Assembly (NCBI RefSeq): GCF_900167135.1
Contig: NZ_FUWZ01000005.1
Location: 567,003 to 631,002, forward strand
Reading direction: 5' to 3'
Source: Chitinophaga eiseniae
Lineage (GTDB): Bacteria > Bacteroidota > Bacteroidia > Chitinophagales > Chitinophagaceae
Length of the DNA stretch: 64,000 nucleotides
Made by a program: the position numbers and the translations under genes. The notes under the pieces were generated by a model. That model was not told the origin of the DNA, made no database searches, and worked only from the letters and a program-made list of their open reading frames with translations. Positions 1-9,006 of this stretch are shown one piece after another; position 1 is the stretch's first letter, and the number at the start of each line of letters is the position of its first letter.

Positions 1-1
1 T

Positions 2-1003
2 TTTGAAATGTTTAAGGGCAAACTAAAAGGTTCCGTTGACTACTACAACAGGAAAACGACCAGGGCTGCATTCTACCGGCCGTTCTCCTTTACTTACCGC
101 ACCGTTTACGGCAACTGGGCTGATATGGTGAACAGCGGCTGGGACATCGCCCTGAACTGGAGCGATAAAATCGGCCAGGTAGGATACCAGATCGGCGGCA
201 ACGTGTCCACGTTGAAAAACAAGGTCACCAGTTTGGGCACATTGCCCAGCTCTACGAGCGGCTTCCCTGAATGGACAGCGGAATTCCCCAACCGGATACT
301 GGTAGGTGAGCCCATCAATTATTTCTACGGTTATGAATTCACCGGCGTTTACCAGACCCAACAGGAGATCGATGGCGACCCGATAGCGAAACACTACAAC
401 CAGGGGGCCTCATCGCCGATTGTGCCCGGATTCCCGAAATATAAAGATCAGAATGGCGACGGTGTCCTCGATGATAAAGACCGTATCAATATGGGCAGCT
501 ATCTCCCTAAATTCACCTACGGCTTTAACATAGCGCTGAACTATAAACAATTTGACTTCAGCGTAGCTTTCCAGGGCGTGTCGGGCAATAAAATATTTAA
601 TCTGAACAGGGGGCGGCTGTACAAAGCGTCCACGTCTTTAAACATCGATGAAAAATTTGCCAGCAGCCTCTGGACTGGTCCCGGCTCTACGAATGCTTAC
701 CCTTCTGCCTATGCGTTGGGACAGGGGTGGTTTAAAGTAAGCAACTCCTTCTTTGTAGAGAGCGGCGCTTATCTGCGGGTACAAAATATACAGCTGGGTT
801 ATAACTTTAAGGTGGGCAAACAGTCGCCCATTGGTATGAGGGTATTCGCCACTGCCGACAGGCCGTTTATGTTTACCCGTTACAATGGCTTTACACCGGA
901 AGTAGGTACTTATACCGGCAATGGCGCTTCGGTTTCCGGTTACGATGCCAATGTGTACCCGGTTTCCTCCACTTATAGCTTAGGCGTTACCGCTACTTTT
1001 TAA
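2..1003 (+). CDS. SusC/RagA family TonB-dependent outer membrane protein, C-terminal part (cut by window edge)
   Basis: This is the C-terminal third of a SusC-like TonB-dependent transporter, the outer-membrane barrel that imports oligosaccharides with its SusD lid. The frame is open to the first bases, so the true start lies outside the window. Visible signs are alternating aromatic beta-strand segments, a calcium-site-like loop of the form D-x-N-G-D-G-x-x-D-D (around codon 150), the typical SusC stretch with Y-G-F-N-I, and a C-terminus ending in an aromatic residue (T-A-T-F), as expected for an outer-membrane barrel. A SusD gene follows 32 bases later on the same strand, which confirms the pairing. 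The substrate cannot be read from this fragment, although the downstream GH16 gene suggests a beta-glucan or galactan. Confidence 0.93.
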   Translation, partial: FEMFKGKLKGSVDYYNRKTTRAAFYRPFSFTYRTVYGNWADMVNSGWDIALNWSDKIGQVGYQIGGNVSTLKNKVTSLGTLPSSTSGFPEWTAEFPNRILVGEPINYFYGYEFTGVYQTQQEIDGDPIAKHYNQGASSPIVPGFPKYKDQNGDGVLDDKDRINMGSYLPKFTYGFNIALNYKQFDFSVAFQGVSGNKIFNLNRGRLYKASTSLNIDEKFASSLWTGPGSTNAYPSAYALGQGWFKVSNSFFVESGAYLRVQNIQLGYNFKVGKQSPIGMRVFATADRPFMFTRYNGFTPEVGTYTGNGASVSGYDANVYPVSSTYSLGVTATF

Positions 1004-1035
1004 GGAAATGTTTCCCGTCAACAAAAAATGAAATC

Positions 1036-2571
1036 ATGAGAAGTTATATATCCATCTCTTTCCTGGCAATACTGATAGCTACGGGCTGTTCCAAATTTTT
1101 AGACCGCCCGCAGGAAAACCAGGCACAATCTTCCAGCATCAATTACGCTGATTTATCACTGATGTACCAGCCGGTATCGGGCGTGTACAGGACTGCGGCC
1201 AGCGGCACCTTTGCAAAATGGATCAGCGTCGCCATCCGGTCTGCGCACAGCGACGACGTGGCGCCGGGCAATGACGACGCCGGACAGGTGTCCATTCATA
1301 ACTTCAAAAGTGATGTCACCGTAAAAAGTTACTGGGGCATCAACGATATGTGGATCAGTATGTATGCCGTAGTGCTGGCATCGAACAGCGCGCTGGCCGA
1401 ACTGGACAAATTTGGTAAAAACATTCCCGCCAACGACGCGGAAAAAATGAAGCTGCTGACCCGGTACCAGGCGGAAGTCCGCTTCTATAGGGCGCTGGCA
1501 CACTTCTGGCTTTGCAGGACCTATGGCGCGGTGCCTATCCTTGGCATAGAAAGCAATGACCCCGCCAGCTTCGGAGAAGCCAGCAAAAGCAGCGTGGAGG
1601 AGGTAAAGAAACACGTCATCTCCGAAATGGATTTCTGTATTGCCAACCTGGAAGATGCCCGGCCTAATGCCGCCAACCATATCGGCGGGGTGACGAAATA
1701 CACGGCCCTGATGCTGAAAGCGAAAGCCGCTATGGACCTGGCGGGTAACAACAACGGTAGCCCTTATTGGGACGTAGTGTTGGATTGCACCAACCAGATC
1801 GTGAACAGTGGTAAATTTTCACTGTTCAGCGATTACTACCAGCTCTTTAAAAAGCCCGGTAAGTTATGCGACGAATCCATCCTCGAATTACAATATTCCG
1901 ATTTCGGAAAATCTACCGGGGATGTCGTTATCTCCGGCGGCCCGGGCGAAGAATGGGGCAACTTCTTTTTCTTCCAGGGACCTGAAAATACCTACAGTCC
2001 TGTCATCACAGGCCCGGGTTGGATGGTGCCCACCCAGAAAGCCGTCGATTTCCTGACATCACGTAACGACAGCATCCGGCTGAAAACCACGATCCAGTAC
2101 TGTGGTGTGAACGGCGCTCCCGGCACTTATGCCGTAACGCCTGACGGGGATACCATTTCCGGCAATGCGTCCAGGAAAAAGTACTTTAACGGGAAAGCCT
2201 ATTCTCCCCGCTCCCAGATGACGCCCGGCAGAATCGATTATTATGGCGCCAATAATAATGTGCGTATCATGCGTTATGCAGAAGTGCTGCTCATGAATGC
2301 GGAAGCCAAAATCCGTAAAGGACAGAACGGGGACGCGCCTGTCAACCTGGTCAGAAACAGGGTGAAGCTGGCGTCTATCGCCAATGTTACGCTGCAGCAA
2401 GTGCTGGACGAGCGCCATGCGGAACTGATCTGCGAATGGTGGGGCGAGCGGTTCAACGACCTGGTGAGGACCGATCAGGCAGCCTCCGTACTGCCGGGTT
2501 TTGTAAAGGGACAGAGTGAATATATCCCCATCCCGCAGGCGCAGGAGGATGTCAACCCAAGACTTAAATAG
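1036..2571 (+). CDS. RagB/SusD family nutrient uptake outer membrane lipoprotein
   Basis: Surface glycan-binding lipoprotein that forms the lid of the preceding SusC barrel. The N-terminus has a short signal peptide ending in a lipobox (I-A-T-G-C, Cys at residue 18). The body has the helical TPR-like SusD fold with the characteristic segment R-x-x-A-E-V-R-F-Y-R-A near residue 145, and R-Y-A-E-V-L-L-M-N-A-E-A followed by the C-terminal block around E-W-W-G-E-R-F-N-D-L-V-R. The length of 511 residues is normal for the family. It sits between SusC and a GH16 gene, so it probably presents a glycan released by, or bound before, that enzyme. Confidence 0.95.
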   Translation: MRSYISISFLAILIATGCSKFLDRPQENQAQSSSINYADLSLMYQPVSGVYRTAASGTFAKWISVAIRSAHSDDVAPGNDDAGQVSIHNFKSDVTVKSYWGINDMWISMYAVVLASNSALAELDKFGKNIPANDAEKMKLLTRYQAEVRFYRALAHFWLCRTYGAVPILGIESNDPASFGEASKSSVEEVKKHVISEMDFCIANLEDARPNAANHIGGVTKYTALMLKAKAAMDLAGNNNGSPYWDVVLDCTNQIVNSGKFSLFSDYYQLFKKPGKLCDESILELQYSDFGKSTGDVVISGGPGEEWGNFFFFQGPENTYSPVITGPGWMVPTQKAVDFLTSRNDSIRLKTTIQYCGVNGAPGTYAVTPDGDTISGNASRKKYFNGKAYSPRSQMTPGRIDYYGANNNVRIMRYAEVLLMNAEAKIRKGQNGDAPVNLVRNRVKLASIANVTLQQVLDERHAELICEWWGERFNDLVRTDQAASVLPGFVKGQSEYIPIPQAQEDVNPRLK

Positions 2572-2610
2572 TGTATAATAATATAAACCGGTAAACGATA
2601 TTTTAGGGAG

Positions 2611-3426
2611 ATGAAAAAAAGTATTTATTGTCTTTTGCTGATAGCGGCCAGCTGCTGCTATATGGCCGATGCACAGGCCCAAACCATCAAGCGCCACAAA
2701 AAATGGCGACTGGCCTGGAGTGATGAATTTAATGGCAGCGGACTGCCCGACAGCAGCAAATGGGGGTACCAGACCGGCCGGTCCGGCTGGGGCAACAACG
2801 AGCTGCAGTTTTATACCGCCGCGGACACCAGTAATGCCAAAGTAGAAAACGGCAGGCTGTACATTACGGCCAGAAATAATGGCAGCGGCGACCGTCAATA
2901 CACTTCCGCCCGGATGATCACCAAAAACAAAGGCGACTGGCGATACGGAAAGCTGGAGGTGAGGGCCAAGTTGCCCGGCGGCAGAGGGCTCTGGCCTGCC
3001 ATCTGGATGCTGTCTGCCGGCAATAAGTACGGCGGCTGGCCGGAAAGCGGCGAGATCGATGTGATGGAACATGTGGGGTATATGAAAGACAGTATCTTCG
3101 GCAGCCTGCACAGCAAGACCTACAACCATATTATCGGTACCCAGAAAACAAAAGGTGTTTTTATTAAGCGCCCATACGATAAGTTTCATGTGTATGCCAT
3201 TGAGTGGACACCGGACCATATCACCTTCCTGCTGAACAGGAAGGTGTATTACCAGGTGGCCAATGAACACAAAGGGCATGAGGGATGGCCGTTTGACCAG
3301 CCGTTTTACCTGTTGCTCAACGTAGCTGTAGGGGGCAACTGGGGCGGAAAGGAAGGGGTGGATGAAACCGTGTTCCCGGCAGCCATGCAGGTGGACTATG
3401 TACGGATGTACGATTACGTGGAATAG
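2611..3426 (+). CDS. secreted glycoside hydrolase family 16 protein
   Basis: Endo-acting glycanase of the GH16 family (laminarinase, lichenase, agarase and carrageenase clan). A signal peptide of about 22 residues ends at an A-Q-A-type site. The family signature E-I-D-V-M-E is intact, placing the nucleophile at Glu148, the assisting Asp at 150 and the acid/base at Glu153. Conserved GH16 stretches W-S-D-E-F-N-G near residue 38, W-P-A-I-W-M-L before the active site and V-A-V-G-G-N-W-G-G near the C-terminus are present. At 271 residues it is a single catalytic domain without extra binding modules. The W-P-A-I-W-M-L and E-I-D-V-M-E combination is most like bacterial beta-1,3-glucanases, but the substrate is inferred. 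It follows SusD by 39 bases and is likely co-transcribed. Confidence 0.93.
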   Translation: MKKSIYCLLLIAASCCYMADAQAQTIKRHKKWRLAWSDEFNGSGLPDSSKWGYQTGRSGWGNNELQFYTAADTSNAKVENGRLYITARNNGSGDRQYTSARMITKNKGDWRYGKLEVRAKLPGGRGLWPAIWMLSAGNKYGGWPESGEIDVMEHVGYMKDSIFGSLHSKTYNHIIGTQKTKGVFIKRPYDKFHVYAIEWTPDHITFLLNRKVYYQVANEHKGHEGWPFDQPFYLLLNVAVGGNWGGKEGVDETVFPAAMQVDYVRMYDYVE

Positions 3427-3524
3427 CCGTACAGCCACGCAGTGAAGAATATATACGTTTCCATAGTGCATGAAACTATGTAATTGTATATATTACTGAC
3501 ATTCTTTAATAAACATCCAATAAC

Positions 3525-4607
3525 ATGAGACAGGTAAAAGTAGCCCTCCTGGGCGCCGGATTTATTGCAGATATCCACATGGAAAGTTATAGCCGGTTTG
3601 TACCGGAAGCGGAAATAGTGGCGGTGTATGCGCGTAACGCGGAAAAAGCGCAGGCTTTTGCTGCGAAACATCATATCGCTCAATCCTTTTCTTCTATTGA
3701 TGAGCTGATCAAAAATGCAGACTTTGATGTGGTGGACATCTGCCTCCCTAATTTCCTGCACAAGGAGGCAACCCTAAAAGCCGCTGCTGCCGGTAAGCAC
3801 ATTATCATCGAAAAGCCGCTGGCGGTGACGCTGGAAGAGGCGGACGAGATGATTGCTGCCTGTGAGAAAGCCAACGTGAAACTGATGTATGCGGAAGAGC
3901 TTTGTTTTGCGCCCAAATACGAGCGGGCCCGGGCATTGGTGGAAGAAGGCGGCGTAGGTGACATCTACATGTTGAAACAGTCAGAGAAACATTCCGGTCC
4001 GCATTCCGATTGGTTTTATGACGTGAACCAGTCCGGCGGCGGCGTGCTGATGGACATGGGCTGCCATGGCATCGAATGGTTCAGGTGGATGCTGAAAAAC
4101 CGGAAAGCCCTGAGTGTGACAGCCTCGATGAGTACCGTGTTTCACAAGGAAAGAACAAAAGGAGAGGATAATTCTATCATCATCATCGAATTCGAAGGCG
4201 GCGTGACCGGCGTGGTGGAAAACTCATGGGCCAAACACGGCGGTATGGACGATCGCAGCGAAATTTACGGTACCGGCGGCGTAGCCTATGCCGACCTGTT
4301 CATCGGCAACTCGGTACTGGCGTATAGCCGGAACGGTTATGGCTATGCCATGGAAAAAACCGACACCACCGTAGGCTGGAGTTTCTGCATATTCGAAGAG
4401 GCTTTCAACCAGGGATATCCGCAGGAGCTAAAGCACTTTATTGATTGCGTGATACATGATCGTGAGCCGCTGGTAACCGGTAAAGATGGCCGTGCAGTCC
4501 TGGAGATTATTTACGCCGCTTATGCATCCGCGGGGCAGGGTAAAAAGATCATGCTCCCGTTTGCACCGAAGGTGGAAAAACCTATCGATTTATGGTTGAA
4601 TCCATAG
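3525..4607 (+). CDS. Gfo/Idh/MocA family NAD(P)-dependent oxidoreductase
   Basis: Cytoplasmic sugar or inositol-type dehydrogenase. The N-terminal Rossmann fold starts directly with L-L-G-A-G-F-I-A (dinucleotide-binding turn, residues 8-15) and carries the family hallmark E-K-P-L-A around residue 97, whose lysine is the usual catalytic base or substrate contact. The C-terminal alpha/beta substrate domain follows, including a G-G-G-V-L-M-D-M-G-C-H motif near residue 170, typical of the family; its histidine is the usual proton relay. The length of 360 is normal. It lies 98 bases after GH16 and 15 bases before a GlcN-6-P deaminase homologue, so it probably processes the imported sugar. The exact substrate is unknown. 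Confidence 0.92.
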   Translation: MRQVKVALLGAGFIADIHMESYSRFVPEAEIVAVYARNAEKAQAFAAKHHIAQSFSSIDELIKNADFDVVDICLPNFLHKEATLKAAAAGKHIIIEKPLAVTLEEADEMIAACEKANVKLMYAEELCFAPKYERARALVEEGGVGDIYMLKQSEKHSGPHSDWFYDVNQSGGGVLMDMGCHGIEWFRWMLKNRKALSVTASMSTVFHKERTKGEDNSIIIIEFEGGVTGVVENSWAKHGGMDDRSEIYGTGGVAYADLFIGNSVLAYSRNGYGYAMEKTDTTVGWSFCIFEEAFNQGYPQELKHFIDCVIHDREPLVTGKDGRAVLEIIYAAYASAGQGKKIMLPFAPKVEKPIDLWLNP

Positions 4608-4622
4608 GTCATCATTAAAAAA

Positions 4623-5363
4623 ATGGCAACCTTGAAAGTAAAGATTTATAGCACCTACGAGGCGCTTTCTGAAAAAGTGGCCGAACAGGTGATACAGCTG
4701 ATGGCTGCCAGTGATAAACCCCTGCTTTGTCCCGCCTCCGGCGATACGCCTGCCGGCTTATACAAAGTGCTGGCGGAAAGATATCGGCAACAGCCCGGTA
4801 ATATCGCCTGCTGGCGTTATGTGGGACTGGACGAATGGGTAGGGCTCAACGGAACTGATCAGGGGAGCTGCCGGTATTCCATTGATAAAACATTGTTTCA
4901 GCCATTGCAGGTGAGCGAAGAAAATATCTGCTTTTTTGATGGCCGTTCTGCCGACCTCCCGCAGGAGTGCGAAGTGGCAGAGCGGTTCATCAAAGCGCAG
5001 GGCGGTATCGATGTGGCCATCCTGGGCCTGGGAATGAACGGGCATATCGCCATGAACGAACCCGGTTCTGCGATAGATGGCCGGACGCAGGTGGTAGCGC
5101 TGCACCCCGTGACCAAACAGGTAGGCCAGAAATACTTTCAGCAGCACCTTGAGCTGGAAGAAGGAATTACACTGGGCATGGGCACCTTACTCGAAAGCAG
5201 GCATATTATTCTGATGGTAAGCGGTAAACACAAAGCCTGTATTGTCCGCAAACTGCTGGAAGGACCCGTTACCAGCGAAGTGCCGGGAAGCTTGCTGCGG
5301 CAGCATCCGGCGGTAACGATCTTTCTGGATGAAGATGCCGCTTCCGGTCTTCAGCAACGATAA
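4623..5363 (+). CDS. glucosamine-6-phosphate deaminase / 6-phosphogluconolactonase family protein
   Basis: A NagB-type isomerase/deaminase fold. The phosphate loop A-S-G-D-T-P-A-G-L-Y (about residues 40-49), the catalytic-region motif G-L-D-E-W-V-G-L (about 69-76) and G-L-G-M-N-G-H-I-A-M-N-E-P-G (about 136-149) all match NagB, including the ring-opening histidine and the following glutamate. The asparagine just before G-H replaces the aspartate of the E. coli enzyme. A true deaminase would convert GlcN-6-P to fructose-6-P and ammonia. Its place between a Gfo/Idh oxidoreductase and a GMC oxidoreductase, with no sugar kinase nearby, leaves open a related role on another phosphosugar, so no gene symbol is given. 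Confidence 0.85.
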   Translation: MATLKVKIYSTYEALSEKVAEQVIQLMAASDKPLLCPASGDTPAGLYKVLAERYRQQPGNIACWRYVGLDEWVGLNGTDQGSCRYSIDKTLFQPLQVSEENICFFDGRSADLPQECEVAERFIKAQGGIDVAILGLGMNGHIAMNEPGSAIDGRTQVVALHPVTKQVGQKYFQQHLELEEGITLGMGTLLESRHIILMVSGKHKACIVRKLLEGPVTSEVPGSLLRQHPAVTIFLDEDAASGLQQR

Positions 5364-5393
5364 GCAGAATAACAATGAAATAAACTTTTGTGT

Positions 5394-7094
5394 ATGGCCG
5401 AAAAAAAAGATGCCGTTACGCACTTTGATGCTATTGTTGTAGGCAGTGGCATCAGTGGGGGATGGGCAGCCAAAGAACTGTGTGAAAAAGGACTGAAAAC
5501 GCTGGTGTTGGAGCGGGGCAGGAATGTAGAACATATCAAAGACTATCCTACTGCCAGCACGCCGGTGTGGGAATTTAAGTACCGGGGCGCTTTGCCGAAA
5601 TCAGTGCTGGACGCCAATCCTCTCATCAGCAGGGCTGCTGGTTATGATGCCACTACCGCGCACTTTTTTGTAAAAGATGCGGATCACCCGTATATACAGG
5701 AGAAACCTTTCGAATGGATACGGGGATACCAGATAGGCGGTAAATCACTGATATGGGGAAGGGCGTGTGCCCGTTGGAGTGAGATGGATTTTACCGCGCC
5801 CCACCGCTACGGCTACGGCATTGAATGGCCCGTGGGGTATGATGACATCGCTCCGTGGTACAGCCATGTGGAGAAATTCATTGGCATATGCGGTAACAAG
5901 GATGGTATAGACACGATGCCGGATGGGGAGTTCCAGCCTGCATTTGAACTGAATTGCGTGGAACAGCATCTGAAAGACGTGCTGGCGGAAAAGTTCAATC
6001 GGCACTACGTGTCCGGTAGATGGGCGCAGGTGACGCAGCCCCAGGAAATCCATAAAGCGCAGCACCGTCAATGCCTGAGCCGGAACCTTTGTATGCGCGG
6101 CTGCCCGCTGGGTGGCTATTTCAGCTCCAATGCCGCTACGCTGCCGTGGGCGGAGAAAACCGGCAACCTGACCATCCGGCCTTTTTCGGTGGTGCATTCC
6201 GTTATTTATGATGAGCCGTCAGGCAAAGCCACCGGCGTAAAAGTGATCGACGCCAACACAAAAGAAGAGATCATTTATCACGCGAAAATTATTTTCCTGA
6301 ATGCGTCTGCTTTAAATACCAATCTTATATTACTCAACTCTACGTCTAAACGTTTTCCGAACGGATTGGGCAACGACAACGGTTTGTTGGGTAAGTTTAT
6401 CTGTTTTCATAACTACCGCGCGTCTGTCAGCGGTGAATTTGATGGCTTTGAAGATAAATACTATAAGGTATCGAAACCCTCGGAGTGTATTATGCCTAAT
6501 TTCAGGAACGTCTATCAGCAGGATACGGATTTTGTGGGCGGTTATGTGATTTTCAGCGCTGCCTACCGGCAGAAATTGAATGGTGAAAACGTTGAGGCCC
6601 CGTTGGGAGCTGCTTTGAAGGAGGCTGTCAGCCAGCCCGGCAAATGGGGCGCCTACATGTATATGCAGGGCGAAACCATTCCCAAGGAAAATAATCATGT
6701 AAGACTGAGCAAAGATACAAAAGATGAATGGGGCATTCCGTTACTGATCACCTCCGTAGATTATGATGACAACGACGACAAGATGGTAAAGGATTTTATA
6801 GAACAGGGAACGGCCATGATGACTGCGGCGGGCGCGAAGAACATCGTTGTGAACGACAACCGTCAGCCTCCCGGGCTGGACATTCATGAGATGGGCGGAG
6901 TGCGCATGGGCAAGGACCCGGCTAGTTCATTGCTTAATGAATGGAACCAGTTGCATCATTGTAAAAACGTGTTTGTCACCGACGGCGCCTGTATGACCAG
7001 CACCGGTAATCAAAGCCCTTCAATTCTGTATATGTCGTTGACCGCCAGGGCTGCTAACTATGCCGTGGAACAACTAAAAAAAGGAGCGTTGTAG
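5394..7094 (+). CDS. GMC family FAD-dependent oxidoreductase
   Basis: Flavoprotein sugar or alcohol dehydrogenase of the glucose-methanol-choline family. The FAD-binding Rossmann motif V-V-G-S-G-I-S-G-G follows the start closely and ends in the ribose-binding glutamate (L-E-R-G). The C-terminal GMC domain carries D-I-H-E-M-G-G and G-N-Q-S-P-S, which supply the catalytic His/Asn pair. A cysteine-rich stretch (C-L-S-R-N-L-C-M-R-G-C-P) lies near residue 235. ATG at 5394 is preferred to a TTG six bases upstream. No signal peptide is visible. In Bacteroidota such enzymes often oxidise glycosides at C3 together with Gfo/Idh partners; the nearby Gfo/Idh gene fits that idea, but it is inference. Confidence 0.92.
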   Translation: MAEKKDAVTHFDAIVVGSGISGGWAAKELCEKGLKTLVLERGRNVEHIKDYPTASTPVWEFKYRGALPKSVLDANPLISRAAGYDATTAHFFVKDADHPYIQEKPFEWIRGYQIGGKSLIWGRACARWSEMDFTAPHRYGYGIEWPVGYDDIAPWYSHVEKFIGICGNKDGIDTMPDGEFQPAFELNCVEQHLKDVLAEKFNRHYVSGRWAQVTQPQEIHKAQHRQCLSRNLCMRGCPLGGYFSSNAATLPWAEKTGNLTIRPFSVVHSVIYDEPSGKATGVKVIDANTKEEIIYHAKIIFLNASALNTNLILLNSTSKRFPNGLGNDNGLLGKFICFHNYRASVSGEFDGFEDKYYKVSKPSECIMPNFRNVYQQDTDFVGGYVIFSAAYRQKLNGENVEAPLGAALKEAVSQPGKWGAYMYMQGETIPKENNHVRLSKDTKDEWGIPLLITSVDYDDNDDKMVKDFIEQGTAMMTAAGAKNIVVNDNRQPPGLDIHEMGGVRMGKDPASSLLNEWNQLHHCKNVFVTDGACMTSTGNQSPSILYMSLTARAANYAVEQLKKGAL

Positions 7095-7169
7095 ATAGTA
7101 TGCAGGAAACTGATAAAAACAACCGGCGTGCCCGATGATTATCACGGGTGTGGACGATAACAGGGATAT

Positions 7170-7206
7170 AAAAGCCGGCGGGAATGTGTAATCCCCGCCG
7201 GCTTTT
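7170..7206. terminator. bidirectional intrinsic terminator
   Basis: A perfect 13-bp inverted repeat (arms 7170-7182 and 7194-7206; GC-rich core ending in A and T runs) with an 11-base loop lies between the convergent GMC oxidoreductase and the minus-strand gene ending at 7223. The A-tract on one side and T-tract on the other allow it to work in both directions. Confidence 0.85.
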
Positions 7207-7222
7207 CTTATGCCTGACAGGT

Positions 7223-8416
7223 TTATTTCAGGTCTACCGGCACTAATACCAGTGGTGTCGGTAAACAGGAGGCTCCCGGCGGAGAGTAGGTGAAGTGTGC
7301 TTTCTGTATACCCCCTCCGGCGGATGGCGTAAATATCTGAACGAGGATAGCTTCCGGTGCTTTGGTGGTGACCAGTTGATTGCTGGGCAACTGGATAATG
7401 CCTTCTTTGAATTTGCCGCCGCTGACGATCATGGAGTTGGCCATACCGCCGCACCATTGGCTGTTGTCGCCATGCGGGTTCCATGTTACGAGCGCGAGCG
7501 CTTTTCCGTCTGTACTTTTCCACGACAGTTCTATGTTATAAAGAACGCCATAGTTGCCGGCCAAACTTTTCAGTTCGCCGGTAGAAGCTTCCTTTCCGAT
7601 CACCCAGGGATCTTTTTTACCGTCGGCCACCAGTAGTTGTGTCATACCGTTTCGGGTGTCGAGGGTATCGTCCACGATGATACGATAATTGCTGACGCCA
7701 TAGGTGCCGCGGCCTGCGCCTGCGTACTGTTTGGTGTCCAGCGGGCTTTTTATGCGGGCGGATGCTATCGTGGCGGGTGTTTTCATGTCCGTCTGCACAA
7801 TGCTGATCTCGCCGGGTTGATCGATGACAAATTCGTAGAACCCATGTACCAGCTCATCATACTTTACTACCGCTTTATCCTGTTTGGGGTCCAGGCAGAG
7901 GGAGGCGCCGGGTTTCACTTCACGGGCCACCGTTTCCGGTTGTGAGCTGAAGAAGTCCGCCAATCCCTGTTTACCGGCAAAGAAATAATTCGTGGTGGGT
8001 TTTTGGGAAGAGTATTTCAGCATACGGATATGCATGGGCTGACTTCCCGTGTTTTTAATCACTGCCGCTATTTTACGGTCCATTTTCTCCGGTTGCTGTA
8101 CGCCGTTTACATTGTACAGATACAGCCTTACCGATCCTGGTTGTACCGGTTCTCTCAGCGCTACGCCTTCGGGTACACGAATATACTCCGGGTCGTCTGA
8201 AATCAGGTACTGGGGACCGGGCAGCACAATTTTCTGATAGGAGAGCGACGGTATCTGTCCGCTGAGCAAGCCGGGCACCTGCATGATATGTCCTTGTGCA
8301 GTATGCGTAATTACATCGTTCAGGGCGGTGGTCATCTGCTGTGCGTGCGACAGGAAGCCCGTTATCAGGGCACAGCCGACGAGTAAAGTCTTTCTGCGTG
8401 TAGGGAAGATGTTCAT
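7223..8416 (-). CDS. exported protein of unknown function
   Basis: I do not recognise this 397-residue protein. It starts with a basic stretch and a hydrophobic segment ending in S-H-A-Q-Q, a good signal peptidase I site, and has no lipobox, so a periplasmic or secreted protein is likely. The rest is rich in beta-strand-like segments with few cysteines (one near the C-terminus in G-A-S-C-L-P-T-P). It contains no catalytic motif I can name. It is transcribed alone on the minus strand, convergent with the GMC gene and divergent from the next SusC locus across an AT-rich gap. Similar free-standing secreted beta-rich proteins occur in Bacteroidota, but function is open. Confidence 0.8.
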   Translation of the reverse strand: MNIFPTRRKTLLVGCALITGFLSHAQQMTTALNDVITHTAQGHIMQVPGLLSGQIPSLSYQKIVLPGPQYLISDDPEYIRVPEGVALREPVQPGSVRLYLYNVNGVQQPEKMDRKIAAVIKNTGSQPMHIRMLKYSSQKPTTNYFFAGKQGLADFFSSQPETVAREVKPGASLCLDPKQDKAVVKYDELVHGFYEFVIDQPGEISIVQTDMKTPATIASARIKSPLDTKQYAGAGRGTYGVSNYRIIVDDTLDTRNGMTQLLVADGKKDPWVIGKEASTGELKSLAGNYGVLYNIELSWKSTDGKALALVTWNPHGDNSQWCGGMANSMIVSGGKFKEGIIQLPSNQLVTTKAPEAILVQIFTPSAGGGIQKAHFTYSPPGASCLPTPLVLVPVDLK

Positions 8417-9006
8417 ATTGGTTACGATAATATATAATTAATATTATTTTCAATTAAAACAAACTTAATAAAATAATTTAAAAAATAATAGAAGATGATG
8501 ATGAATGGTGGTGAAGACACGCAAGAGTGCGTACTATAGGGTGTTAGCATATTGTTGGATCAACCCATTTGCCCGCGCTGCCGGCAATATCGATTTTGCT
8601 TAGAATGCCTGCTGAATAGGTGTTTATATTATGTCAACCGGGTTGTCTTCGTAGAAAATAACATTAATAAAATTATTTAGTATTTGTTTCTTTGTAATTA
8701 AATTTATTATAAATTGTCGGTCATAAATAAAATAATTTAAAAAGAAATCAGCCAAAAGTAGCGGATAGGCCCGGCCATGGAGCGCAAAACATCGGCGGCA
8801 TTGCATAAAGTCAGTAATGGCACCCTATACATAAAACGCTACTAGATAACATTTTGCCAGCGGAGAGCGACAGCATAAGCGGATAATATGGCAACAACAA
8901 GGCGGTAAACAGCGTGGAGACTTCCCTGCACGAATGTATACAGCCTGAGATCAGCAAAACACTAACAGATAAATAATGCTTGTATCCTTCCTGTAAATTA
9001 AAAGTT
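8417..9006. other. AT-rich divergent intergenic region, no gene seen
   Basis: About 590 bases separate the minus-strand exported protein from the next SusC gene. The stretch is strongly AT-rich between about 8417 and 8500 and again between 8625 and 8740, with no convincing coding frame or RNA gene. It must hold the promoters for both flanking genes. A TTTG followed about 21 bases later by TATAAATTG (near 8684-8716) is a loose plus-strand candidate only. Confidence 0.5.

Noticed and set aside
2059..3471. Long minus-strand open frame of 470 codons opposite SusD and GH16
   Set aside because: It lies opposite two well-supported genes, is rich in His, Val and Gly from complementary codons, and has no domain.
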